A stretch of 64,000 nucleotides of DNA from Aliirhizobium wenxiniae (lineage in GTDB: Bacteria; Pseudomonadota; Alphaproteobacteria; Rhizobiales; Rhizobiaceae): the NCBI RefSeq assembly GCF_014201355.1, contig NZ_JACHEG010000006.1:265569-329568 (forward strand), read 5' to 3'. The notes under the pieces were generated by a model, which did no database searches, was not told the origin of the DNA, and worked only from the letters and a program-made list of their open reading frames with translations. The position numbers and the translations under genes are program-made. Position 1 is the stretch's first letter. Each line of letters opens with the position of its first letter. Of this stretch, positions 25,541 through 34,007 are shown piece after piece.

Positions 25541-25793
25541 AAGAGAGATCAACGTCGCGAGTTGCAAAGACCGACCGAGACGGATCGAAATCGATATTCG
25601 ACAATCCTGCCATTGTAAGCGCATCGACAAGATTGTGGCGCTTACCTGTTAGACGCTCAAATTCGCCACACGTCATCAACACATGCGAAGGTTTGTCTCG
25701 ATCGGTGATGACGACAGGTCCTGCCTCGGCAGCTTTTTTCGCTCTACCAACATCATGATTCAGTTCGCGGCTCGTCAAGCTGGTAGTAGCCAT
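25539..25793 (-). CDS. Phd/YefM-type antitoxin, orphaned by decay of its toxin
   Basis: The 84-residue protein has the Phd pattern: TSLTSRELNHDVGRAKKAAEAGPVVITDRDKPSHVLMTCGEFERL, then a C-terminal toxin-binding part. GGAGG before ATG 25793 decides this start over 25805. The frame is intact although the toxin following it is broken. A retained antitoxin may still repress its operator or neutralise a related toxin elsewhere. Confidence 0.88.
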   Translation of the reverse strand: MATTSLTSRELNHDVGRAKKAAEAGPVVITDRDKPSHVLMTCGEFERLTGKRHNLVDALTMAGLSNIDFDPSRSVFATRDVDLS

Positions 25794-25805
25794 AGGCGCC
25801 TCCAT

Positions 25806-25821
25806 GTAGAAATGTATCTAC
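25806..25821. promoter_or_regulatory. inverted repeat GTAGA-N6-TCTAC, likely antitoxin operator
   Basis: The repeat lies directly in front of the antitoxin gene, where Phd-type dimers bind. Confidence 0.45.
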
Positions 25822-25882
25822 CATAACGCCTTCATTTTCAACGCACAATTGCTTTTTGGCACCGCGTGGCTGCCAGCCTTTC

Positions 25883-25915
25883 AAGCTCTTGTGCGGATAC
25901 GAACCCGCGACCCAT
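25883..25915 (-). repeat. degenerate tRNA-like T-arm, copy 2
   Basis: The minus strand reads GCGGGTTCGTATCCGCA, a T-arm with nearly intact stem, followed by CAAGAGC. No complete tRNA can be folded by eye. It lies about 60 bp upstream of the Phd-type antitoxin operator. Confidence 0.55.
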
Positions 25916-26001
25916 ATGTTCTTGAAACAAGCAAGCCACTGAAATCTTTAGGCCAACGGCATAGGCATCTTTAGCAACTTTGCCTGAAAGATTGGCTGCA
26001 A

Positions 26002-26613
26002 CTACTCACCACGACTACAGAGTTCTCCTCCTGCAGCCAATAGGTCCTGAACGGTATCAATGTCTTTTAGCGCAGCTTTTCCAATGTTGATCATCGTGAC
26101 CGGGACTTCTCGTCGTTGAAGCGCTTCCTTACCGCCATGGTCACCATCTAGCTTTTTCATCTGCGAGCAAATCGCGGATGGGACGATCACTGGGTGCCCG
26201 GGCTTTTCCCCGTCCGCGCCGCGCACGAGCGCATCTTGGCCTGATCGAAAAGCCGACAAGAGCTCGGCGATATGTGCTTCGGTGATCTCCGGCATATCGG
26301 CAAGCATGACAAGAACACCATCACAGCTTGCGAGAGATGGGTGCCTAAATCCACAGGCTAGCGATGTACCCATCCCTTCTGCGAAATTCTTGTTGTACGT
26401 CGTGAAGACCGGCAAACCGTTTAGCGCCATTTGGATCTCTGGTGATCGATGCCCAGTTACGACAGTCACAGATCGGAGGTCAGAACGCAACATTGTCTCC
26501 GCGGATCTTCGTACCAGCGGAACACCATTAAATTCGGCCAGAGGTTTGTGACACCCTTCCGGCATCCGGCTCGATCGACCCGCTGCCAAAAGTAAACCGC
26601 CGATGGTCTTCAT
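26002..26613 (-). CDS. mocA: MocA-like molybdenum-cofactor cytidylyltransferase (NTP-transferase)
   Basis: The 203-residue protein has the nucleotidyltransferase start GLLLAAGRSSRMPEGCHKPL, then VVTGHRSPEI, NFAEGMGTSLACGF and VLVMLADMPEIT. The LAAGxSxRxG loop binds the nucleotide and the DMP motif the metal. MocA converts Mo-molybdopterin to the cytosine-dinucleotide form used by xanthine-oxidase-family enzymes such as PaoABC, encoded in the same operon. That context makes MocA more likely than MobA. Confidence 0.87.
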   Translation of the reverse strand: MKTIGGLLLAAGRSSRMPEGCHKPLAEFNGVPLVRRSAETMLRSDLRSVTVVTGHRSPEIQMALNGLPVFTTYNKNFAEGMGTSLACGFRHPSLASCDGVLVMLADMPEITEAHIAELLSAFRSGQDALVRGADGEKPGHPVIVPSAICSQMKKLDGDHGGKEALQRREVPVTMINIGKAALKDIDTVQDLLAAGGELCSRGE

Positions 26614-26625
26614 AGTGAATTGCCC

Positions 26626-27684
26626 TCAGCCGCCTGTCATGCTCATGTGCCGCGATACCGCCGGCCGGTTATTCCGGTCGATGATAAAATCATGGCCTTT
26701 TGGCTCGCGGGCGATCGCCTCGTCTATGGCGGCCGGCAGATGCGCCGGGTCGTTGCTTTCGCGCAAGACGTCGCGCAGATCGGCGGCGTCGTTCTGGCCG
26801 AGGCACATATAGAGCACGCCGGTGCAGGTGAGACGGACGCGGTTGCAGCCCTCGCAGAAATTATGGGTCATCGGTTTGATGAACCCCATGCGGCCGCCGG
26901 TTTCAGCAACCTCGACATAACGGGCAGGGCCACCGGTCTTGAATGGGATCTCCCTGAAGGTGAACTGCTTTTCGAGCGTTTCGCGCAAAACAGAGAGTGG
27001 CAGGTAACGATCGGTGCGGTCTTCCTCGATCTCGCCCATCGGCATGGTTTCGATGACGGTAAGATCCATGCCGCGGCCATGTGCGAAGCGCATCATGTCT
27101 GGAATATCGTCCTCGTTGAAACCCTTAAGCGCCACGACATTGAGCTTGATCTTCAGCCCCGCTTTCTGCGCCGCGTCGATGCCTTCCATGACCTTGGTAA
27201 AATCGCCCCAGCGGGTGATTTCCCTGAATTTCTGCGGATCGAGCGTATCGAGCGAGACATTGACGCGGCGCACGCCGGCATCGAAAAGTTCCTGTCCGAA
27301 ACGAGAAAGCAGCGAGCCGTTGGTGGTCAGCGTCAACTCGTCGAGATGGCCGCTTTCGATATGGCGTCCGATCGAGCGCACCAAATGCATGATATTCTTG
27401 CGCACCAGCGGCTCGCCGCCAGTCAGTCGCAGTTTGCGCACGCCCTTGGCGACAAAGGCAGAACAGAGCCGGTCCAGCTCGTCCAGTGTCAGCAAGTCCT
27501 TTTTCGGGAGAAACGTCATGTTTTCTGCCATGCAATAGGTGCAGCGGAAATCGCAGCGGTCAGTAACGGAGACGCGCAGGTAGGTGACCGCACGACCGAA
27601 CTTGTCGATCATGGGTGCGTCCTGGTCCTGGCTCATTTCGACAGCTAATCGGGACCGCGCCCTGTCTAGTAGCATGGCAGTCAT
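26626..27684 (-). CDS. moaA: GTP 3',8-cyclase MoaA (radical SAM)
   Basis: The 352-residue protein has the radical-SAM motif CDFRCTYC near residue 44, LRLTGGEPLVR, the C-terminal second cluster motif FCEGCNRVRLTCTG with a further Cys (MCLG), and the C-terminal GG needed for activity. It catalyses the first step of molybdopterin synthesis from GTP. No moaC, moaD or moaE is nearby, so this is probably a second copy linked to the aldehyde oxidoreductase operon. ATG overlaps the xdhC stop by four bases. Confidence 0.95.
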   Translation of the reverse strand: MTAMLLDRARSRLAVEMSQDQDAPMIDKFGRAVTYLRVSVTDRCDFRCTYCMAENMTFLPKKDLLTLDELDRLCSAFVAKGVRKLRLTGGEPLVRKNIMHLVRSIGRHIESGHLDELTLTTNGSLLSRFGQELFDAGVRRVNVSLDTLDPQKFREITRWGDFTKVMEGIDAAQKAGLKIKLNVVALKGFNEDDIPDMMRFAHGRGMDLTVIETMPMGEIEEDRTDRYLPLSVLRETLEKQFTFREIPFKTGGPARYVEVAETGGRMGFIKPMTHNFCEGCNRVRLTCTGVLYMCLGQNDAADLRDVLRESNDPAHLPAAIDEAIAREPKGHDFIIDRNNRPAVSRHMSMTGG

Positions 27685-28604
27685 CCAAAGTTCTCCAGTC
27701 TTGCAGCGGCAATGTCTGCGAGGACCGAAAGGGCCAATGACGCCGACTCTCGTGTCGGACCAAACAGGCCAATTGGAGCTTTTATTCGATCAAATGCTTC
27801 TGAAGAAACGCCAATCGATTGCAGCCGATCGATGCGTCGACGGTGCGTCCGGGTGCTTCCCATAGCTCCTATGTAGAACGCAGGGGATGCAAGGGCTTTG
27901 ATGAGCAAAATTTCCTCCAGATCCAGATCGTGATGGAGCAGCGCGACCGCAGTGAACGCGTCAATCGCAATAGTCTGCGATGTCGCTTTGGGATCGACAA
28001 CGTCTACCACGTACCCGGACGCTTCCGCCAGCCGGCGGACAGCCTCCGCCTCCCCCACCTGGCCAGAGATCACCACGCGTGTTTTGGGCCGATAGACCGA
28101 GATGAAATCCTTACCCCGCCAACCCGGCCGCAAGGGTACTTTATCGAGAGGAATAAGTCTCTGTAGTTCCGGCCTATAGGCCAACGCCACCGATCTGCGA
28201 CAAGCCAACTCTTTCAATGTATCGTCCAACACGTCTGTACTGCGCAGAACATGGATGGCGATGGTAATGCCGCCGCCGCAGGGCAGCGTGATGTCGAAGA
28301 ATGGTGAACCCTCGCCAAATTTCACCATCCGGTCCCGGCCATCGGTTATGGCTTGCAGTGCCTCGGCAGCCACCGCCGCTTCAACGCAGCCACCTGAGAC
28401 ATAACCGCAAAACCGCCCGTCGGACGCAACGGCAACATGCGCCCCGAGAGCACGTGCCGCCCCGCCCCGTATCTCAACCAGCGTTGCTAGGGCCGCGCCG
28501 CTGTGCTGCGCAGCCTCGATAGCAAAGCCAAGAATATCAGCAGGGTTTTCTACCGAGCTTGTCCGCACCGGGTTAGGCATCATCGTGATTGCAGTGTCGC
28601 TCAA
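27681..28604 (-). CDS. xdhC: XdhC/PaoD-family molybdenum-cofactor insertion chaperone
   Basis: The protein (about 307 residues) has an XdhC-CoxI N-terminal domain (LATLVEIRGGAARALGAHVAV, GRFCGYVSGGCVEAAVAAEA, LPCGGGITIAIHVL) and a C-terminal Rossmann domain (VVISGQVGEAEAVRRLAE, FYIGAMGSTRTHRRRIDRL). Such chaperones bind sulfurated Mo-cofactor and insert it into the partner enzyme. A TTG at 28604 with GAGGA upstream is the best start; ATG 28583 is an alternative. It follows paoC by about 50 bases. Confidence 0.93.
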   Translation of the reverse strand: MSDTAITMMPNPVRTSSVENPADILGFAIEAAQHSGAALATLVEIRGGAARALGAHVAVASDGRFCGYVSGGCVEAAVAAEALQAITDGRDRMVKFGEGSPFFDITLPCGGGITIAIHVLRSTDVLDDTLKELACRRSVALAYRPELQRLIPLDKVPLRPGWRGKDFISVYRPKTRVVISGQVGEAEAVRRLAEASGYVVDVVDPKATSQTIAIDAFTAVALLHHDLDLEEILLIKALASPAFYIGAMGSTRTHRRRIDRLQSIGVSSEAFDRIKAPIGLFGPTRESASLALSVLADIAAARLENFG

Positions 28605-28653
28605 CTTATGTCCTCGGGAGAGTGCGGTGGCCGTGATCGGCCACCGCCTATCA

Positions 28654-30852
28654 TCAGGCAACGTCCGGCAAATCGCCAATCAGCTTGTCGAGCGTGATCG
28701 GGTAATCCCGCACACGCACGCCGGTAGCGTTGTAGATCGCGTTGGCAATGGCCGCCGAGACACCACATAGCCCGAGTTCACCCACGCCCTTCGCCTTCAT
28801 AGGTGACGAGTACGGATCCGTTTCGTCCATGAAGATGACCTGCTGGCGCGGGATGTCCGCATGGACGGGTACCTCATATCCGGCGAGATCGTGGTTGACG
28901 AAGAAACCATGCCGGGTATCGACGGCTAGTTCCTCAGACAGGGCACCACCGGCACCCATCGTCATCGCACCGATAACCTGGCTGCGGGCGGTGATCGGAT
29001 TGAGGATGCGGCCAGCCGCGCAGACGGCAAGCATGCGACGAATGCGGGTCTCACCGGTCGCGATATCGACACCAACCTCGACAAAGTGGCCGCCAAAGGT
29101 AGACTGCTGGTGCGTCTCGGTGAGATCGCCCCACTCGATCGTATCCTCGCCGACAAGACCCCCGTGCCCGGCCGCTTCCGCAAGCGCGACAGCGCGGTTG
29201 CCAGAACGGACTTCGCCGTTCTCGAACACGACATCCGCCGAGTTGAAGCCAAGCTTGCTGGCCACCGCGTCGCGCAGCTTGACGCATGCAGCATAGACAC
29301 CCGATGTGGCAGAGTTCGCGCCGAACTGCCCGCCCGATCCTGCCGAGACAGGAAACCGGGAATCACCGAGTTGTACTGCGACCTTGTCCACACCGACGCC
29401 CATCATTTCGGCGGCGGTCTGGGCGATGATCGTGTAGCTGCCGGTTCCGATATCGGTCATATCCGTCTCGACGGTGACAACACCATCCTGATCAAGCCGA
29501 ACTCGTGCCCCGGACGGCATAACGAGATTATTGCGGAAGGCAGCCGCGACACCCATGCCGATCATCCAGTTTCCCTCGCGCCGTGTCGCAGGACGTGCCC
29601 GTTGGTCCCAGCCGAACTGTTCGGCACCAAGTTTCAGACACCCGATGAGATCGCGATGGGAGAACGGCCGCTCCGGGTTTTCCGGATCGACTTGGGTATC
29701 GTTCTTGATACGGAACTCGATCGGATCCATGCCAAGCTTTTCTGCCATCTCGTCGACCGCGATCTCGAGCGCCATCAGACCCGGTGCTTCGCCGGGGGCG
29801 CGCATGGCATTGCCTTCAGGTAGGTCTAGCGTTGCAAGCTTCATCGCGGTCATGCGGTTTTCGCCAGCATAGAGCAGACGTGTCTGCATCACCGCCGTCT
29901 CCGGCCCGCCGCCCCGCAGATCGCCAGACCAGCTTTCGTGCGCAATTGCCGTGATCTTGCCATCGCGCTCGGCACCGATGCGGATACGCTGAACCGTTGC
30001 CGGTCGATGAGTGGTGTTGTTCGAGATCATTGGGCGCGGCAGCGCGACCTTGACCGGACGCCCGATCGCCTTGGCCGCGAATGCCGCCAGCACCGCATCG
30101 ACGCGCAGAAACAGTTTGCCGCCGAAGCCGCCGCCGATGAAGGGTGACATCAAATGAACTTTTTCCTTATCCATGCCGAGCGTGATGGCAAGATCCGAGC
30201 GCCACCAGTCGATCATCTGGCTGGACGTCCAGACCGTAACCTCGTCGCCGTTCCACGCAGCAATCGATGCATGCGGCTCCATCATCGCATGCGACTGATC
30301 GGGGGTTGTGTATTCGGCATCGATCGCCACTGGGGCCGCGGCAAAGGCTGCCCGAAAGTCACCGGCCGAACTTTCTGGTTCCGTGGAAGGATCCGGGGTC
30401 TCGGCGTTTGTCATTGCTGCCTTGAGGTCGAAGGCACCCTTTTCCCGCACATAATCGACCCTAATCAAAGCTGCTGCCGCACGCGCCTGTTCGAAGGTTT
30501 CGGCCACCACGACGGCCACGGCCTGATGATAATGCTGGATCTCGCTGCCACCGAACAGTTTGGCGGTATTAAGCTTGCCCTTCTGCAGATCGCCGACGTC
30601 GAGCGTGGTGACGACGCCGAGAACACCGGGCGCCTTTTTTGCCGCGGCGCTGTCAATCGAGGTAATTTGCCCCTTGGCGAAGGCGGAGCCGACCGGATAG
30701 CCGTAGGCATAACGCAAGCCGGGATCGTGCCATTCATAGGCGTACATGGCGCGACCGGTGGTTTTCAGCTCGCCGTCGATGCGGTGAACGGGCTTGCCAA
30801 CGACCTTGAGCTGGTCGATTGGATTGGTCGTGGCTGGTTTGTCGAACTGCAT
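28654..30852 (-). CDS. paoC: PaoC-type molybdenum-binding subunit of a periplasmic aldehyde oxidoreductase
   Basis: The 732-residue protein shows the xanthine-oxidase-family Mo domains: AEYTTPDQSHAMMEPH, SPFIGGGFGGK, MRAPGEAPG, DIGTGSYTIIAQ, AGSGGQFGANSATSG and KGVGELG, where Glu692 is the catalytic base position. Length and motif spacing match E. coli PaoC/YagR, which binds the molybdenum cytosine-dinucleotide cofactor and oxidises aromatic aldehydes. The three-subunit arrangement, 2Fe-2S, FAD and Mo, follows upstream genes in order. Confidence 0.95.
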   Translation of the reverse strand: MQFDKPATTNPIDQLKVVGKPVHRIDGELKTTGRAMYAYEWHDPGLRYAYGYPVGSAFAKGQITSIDSAAAKKAPGVLGVVTTLDVGDLQKGKLNTAKLFGGSEIQHYHQAVAVVVAETFEQARAAAALIRVDYVREKGAFDLKAAMTNAETPDPSTEPESSAGDFRAAFAAAPVAIDAEYTTPDQSHAMMEPHASIAAWNGDEVTVWTSSQMIDWWRSDLAITLGMDKEKVHLMSPFIGGGFGGKLFLRVDAVLAAFAAKAIGRPVKVALPRPMISNNTTHRPATVQRIRIGAERDGKITAIAHESWSGDLRGGGPETAVMQTRLLYAGENRMTAMKLATLDLPEGNAMRAPGEAPGLMALEIAVDEMAEKLGMDPIEFRIKNDTQVDPENPERPFSHRDLIGCLKLGAEQFGWDQRARPATRREGNWMIGMGVAAAFRNNLVMPSGARVRLDQDGVVTVETDMTDIGTGSYTIIAQTAAEMMGVGVDKVAVQLGDSRFPVSAGSGGQFGANSATSGVYAACVKLRDAVASKLGFNSADVVFENGEVRSGNRAVALAEAAGHGGLVGEDTIEWGDLTETHQQSTFGGHFVEVGVDIATGETRIRRMLAVCAAGRILNPITARSQVIGAMTMGAGGALSEELAVDTRHGFFVNHDLAGYEVPVHADIPRQQVIFMDETDPYSSPMKAKGVGELGLCGVSAAIANAIYNATGVRVRDYPITLDKLIGDLPDVA

Positions 30853-30855
30853 GAC

Positions 30856-31806
30856 TTATCCCTTCGCCTCTGACAGGACGGCACCAAGCGTGCGCTCGGT
30901 GAGGCTGATCTTGAACTTGTTCTGCTCGGTCGGGCGGGAATCGGCCAGCAGCGCGGATGCCATGGCCCGCGCGCCTTTCGGCAATTCGGACTCTGCCGCT
31001 TCGACGCGCCACGGCTTGTGGGCAAGGCCGCCGACGGCGACCCTACCTTGACCATCGGGCTGGATGACGGCCGCGATCGATACCAGCGCGAACGCATAAG
31101 AGGCGCGATCACGGACCTTGCGGTAAATCTGCTTGCCGCCAACCGGCGCCGGCAGAACGACGCCCGTGATAAACTCACCCTGCTCCAGCGCCGTCTCGAT
31201 ATGCGGGGTATCGCCCGGCAGGCGATGGAAATCGGCGATCGGGATCGCGCGCTCGGCGCCATCCGGCTTAACGGTTTCCACCACCGCGTCCAGTGCCCGC
31301 ATCGCCACTGCCATATCACTGGGGTGGGTGGCAATACACGCATCACTCACACCGACAACGCCGAGTTGGCGAGTAACGCCGCCTATGGCGGAACAGCCGC
31401 TGCCCGGCTGGCGTTTGTTACAGGGCTGGTTGGGATCGTAAAAGTAGGGACAGCGGGTGCGCTGAAGCAGATTGCCGGCAGTCGTCGCCTTGTTGCGCAA
31501 TTGACCGGATGCGCCGGCGACCAGCGCGCGAGACAGAAGCGCGTAATCACGGCGCACCGTCTCATCGGCGGCGAGATCGGTGTTGCGGACCAGCGCGCCG
31601 ATGCGCACGCCGCCTTCCGGCGTCTTTTCGATCGTGTCGAGGCCGAGGCCGTTCACATCGATCAGATGCGACGGCTTTTCGATCTCGAGCTTCATCAGGT
31701 CGAGAAGATTGGTGCCGCCGGCGATGAATTTTGCTTCCGGGTTGCCGGCTGCCGCCTTTGCCGCAGCGTCCACCGTGGGAGCCCGTTCATAGGTAAACGC
31801 TCTCAT
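30856..31806 (-). CDS. paoB: PaoB-type FAD-binding subunit with extra Fe-S loop
   Basis: The 316-residue protein has the CO-dehydrogenase flavoprotein pattern (FIAGGTNLLDLMK, IGALVRNTDLA, ASGQLRNKATTAGNLLQRTRC). A loop CPYFYDPNQPCNKRQPGSGC carries closely spaced cysteines like those that hold a [4Fe-4S] cluster in E. coli PaoB. It overlaps paoA by four bases and ends three bases before paoC. Confidence 0.94.
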   Translation of the reverse strand: MRAFTYERAPTVDAAAKAAAGNPEAKFIAGGTNLLDLMKLEIEKPSHLIDVNGLGLDTIEKTPEGGVRIGALVRNTDLAADETVRRDYALLSRALVAGASGQLRNKATTAGNLLQRTRCPYFYDPNQPCNKRQPGSGCSAIGGVTRQLGVVGVSDACIATHPSDMAVAMRALDAVVETVKPDGAERAIPIADFHRLPGDTPHIETALEQGEFITGVVLPAPVGGKQIYRKVRDRASYAFALVSIAAVIQPDGQGRVAVGGLAHKPWRVEAAESELPKGARAMASALLADSRPTEQNKFKISLTERTLGAVLSEAKG

Positions 31807-32441
31807 GCCGGCAGCCCCGCAACTTCGTTGATCGCTTCGAGAATGTTGGAGTAGGCCCCGCATCGACAAATATTGCCGCTCATGCGCTCGCGGATTTCTT
31901 CGGACGTAAGCGCCGCCTGCTGGGTGAGATCTTCGGTGACGTGGCTCGGTATGTTAGCCTTGATCTCCTCAAGCACAGCCACGGAGGAACAGATCTGTCC
32001 GGGCGTACAGTACCCACACTGGAAGCCATCGTGCTTGACGAAAGCGGCCTGCATCGGATGCAGATTGCCGGGCTCCCCAAGTCCCTCAATCGTGGTGATC
32101 TTGTCGCCCTCGTGCATGACGGCCAGCGACAGACAGGAATTGATGCGACGTCCATCGACAATCACTGTGCAGGCGCCGCACTGGCCGTGATCGCAACCCT
32201 TCTTGGTGCCGGTGAGATGCAGATGCTCGCGAAGAGCATCGAGCAAAGTAGTTCTGTTATCCAAAGTTAGGCTCTGGGATTTTCCGTTGACCTCGAAGGA
32301 TACATTGGTGGTTTCTTGCAAGGCTTTCCCCTTTGTGTCTGCCGCACGGACACCCGTCGCGGCACCAGCGACCGCTGCTGTTGCAGCTGACGACACAAGC
32401 AGTTCTCGTCGGGAAAGTTCCAATTGGATTGGTGTTGGCAT
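31803..32441 (-). CDS. paoA: PaoA-type Tat-exported [2Fe-2S] subunit
   Basis: The 212-residue protein starts with a twin-arginine signal (LSRRELLVSSAATAAVAGAA) so the whole complex is probably exported folded. Plant-type ferredoxin ligands appear in KKGCDHGQCGACTV and the second cluster in CGYCTPGQIC with NICRCGAY near the C-terminus. It is the first gene of the operon paoA-paoB-paoC-xdhC-moaA-mocA. Confidence 0.95.
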   Translation of the reverse strand: MPTPIQLELSRRELLVSSAATAAVAGAATGVRAADTKGKALQETTNVSFEVNGKSQSLTLDNRTTLLDALREHLHLTGTKKGCDHGQCGACTVIVDGRRINSCLSLAVMHEGDKITTIEGLGEPGNLHPMQAAFVKHDGFQCGYCTPGQICSSVAVLEEIKANIPSHVTEDLTQQAALTSEEIRERMSGNICRCGAYSNILEAINEVAGLPA

Positions 32442-32870
32442 CTCAAGCTCCTTGCTGACGACACGGTACGTGGAGACACAAAGCCTCGGTGTCGCTGCTC
32501 TTTAAATAGAACCTCGGTCAAGAGGGATTACCCCTTGAAATCCGGATGCACCTATCTGCGGAGTTCATAAATGCGTTCTGACTTCGCAGCCTGGAAACTA
32601 GACGCTATGGACTGCTGACCTGTTTCAACCTTGTCACCGCACCTCCCCTAAAAAGCGCTGATGGCGCTGGTCGCGATAGCGCGGTCGCTATGGTGAACAT
32701 GCGGTGGGCGCTGTTATCACTTCGCCGAGAACAGCGACGTCGTTAGCCTTGCAGGGGTACGGAACCCAATTCGTAAATGTACTAGGCCTCTGTTTTCATT
32801 GTTACCGCCCGCTATTTCTGGTTTTTTGGCAACCTCACACCCGTCCATGCGGCCCTAAAACCATCGCAGC
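32442..32870. other. 429-base intergenic stretch
   Basis: It contains the upstream region of the pao operon and the end of the glf transcript. No operator, terminator or gene could be recognised with confidence. Confidence 0.5.
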
Positions 32871-33995
32871 CTAAGATCTCGCTATCCATTTCGACACATG
32901 GACAAGTGACTGGTTGATGACCTGGTGCATATCCAGATACTGATAAGTGCCGCACCTCCCGATGAAAAACATCTGATCATCGGTGGCAGCTCTGGCGGCG
33001 TATCGCTCATAAAGGCTTTGGTACATTAGATCCCGATCTTTGATCGGATAGTAGCGCTCGAGACTATTTTCGCGATAGCAGCAGGGCTCTTCGATTGTTC
33101 GCAGCACATTTGAAGTTTCGTGCACTCGATGTCCGGGGAGCGCATGCCACCATGTCTCTCGTGTGTAGGGACCAGCATCTGTGTAGTTGATCGTTGCCAG
33201 ACCCTCAGCCGTCGCAGCCAGATGGTGACTGACGTGAAAGCGAATAGACCGATAGGGCAGCTCGCCGAGATCGAATTCATAAAATTCATCTATCGGCATG
33301 CTGTTGAAGCAGGCATCGTAGCCAGCCATATCGTCCTGAGAGAACGATGTAGTCAACCGGACGGATATTCGGTCATGATCGAGTATCCTTTCGAACGCTC
33401 TCGTATAGCCATCCGTTGGCAACGCCTGGAATGTGTCGCTGCGAAAATAGCGCGGATCACGATCGGTGCGTATTTGCAAACGACGAACCACGGCGGCATC
33501 CATTTCGGACAGATCCAGCTGCCACATCTTCTTGGTATAGGGACGGAAAAAGAGATCGGTCAGCTCCTTTCCGATCGTGGAATAGAGATGATCTTCAGCG
33601 CTGATGACCGGTGACCGTGGAAGGGCTACCGAAGCAAGATAGGACATCGCGTCATCTGCCGTTTCAAGTCTGGTGCCAAACACGGCATTTATCGTATCGA
33701 GATTCACCGGCAAAGGTACTTTGCGACCGTCGTCTAGGAGCGCCACAACTTGATGCTCATATGGCAGCCACCCGGTGAATTGCGATAGCCATCCGACAAC
33801 CCGATCGTTGGAGGTATGGAACAGGTGCGGCCCATAACGGTGAATGCGCACTCCGCAGTCGTGGACATAGTCAAAGCAGTTACCGGCGATATGGTCACGT
33901 TTATCGATGACATCGACTTGGTGGCCTGCGTTCGCGAGCTCCCGAGCATGTACCGCACCGGCGAAACCGGCCCCGACAACAAGAAGCTTGGCCAT
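32871..33995 (-). CDS. glf: UDP-galactopyranose mutase
   Basis: The 374-residue flavoprotein has the Rossmann start LLVVGAGFAGAVHARELA, then GNCFDYVHDCGVRIHRYGPHLFHT, the conserved PYTKKMWQLDLSEM and the C-terminal FIGRCGTYQYLDMHQVI. It interconverts UDP-galactopyranose and UDP-galactofuranose for galactofuranose-containing polysaccharides. It follows the DUF707-like gene by 12 bases and is probably co-transcribed with it. Confidence 0.96.
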   Translation of the reverse strand: MAKLLVVGAGFAGAVHARELANAGHQVDVIDKRDHIAGNCFDYVHDCGVRIHRYGPHLFHTSNDRVVGWLSQFTGWLPYEHQVVALLDDGRKVPLPVNLDTINAVFGTRLETADDAMSYLASVALPRSPVISAEDHLYSTIGKELTDLFFRPYTKKMWQLDLSEMDAAVVRRLQIRTDRDPRYFRSDTFQALPTDGYTRAFERILDHDRISVRLTTSFSQDDMAGYDACFNSMPIDEFYEFDLGELPYRSIRFHVSHHLAATAEGLATINYTDAGPYTRETWWHALPGHRVHETSNVLRTIEEPCCYRENSLERYYPIKDRDLMYQSLYERYAARAATDDQMFFIGRCGTYQYLDMHQVINQSLVHVSKWIARS

Positions 33996-34007
33996 CGCCT
34001 TATCCTT

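Noticed and set aside
26620..27648. 342-codon plus-strand frame
   Set aside because: Antisense to moaA, whose radical-SAM motifs are all intact.
31018..31854. 278-codon plus-strand frame
   Set aside because: Antisense to paoB; no recognisable domain.
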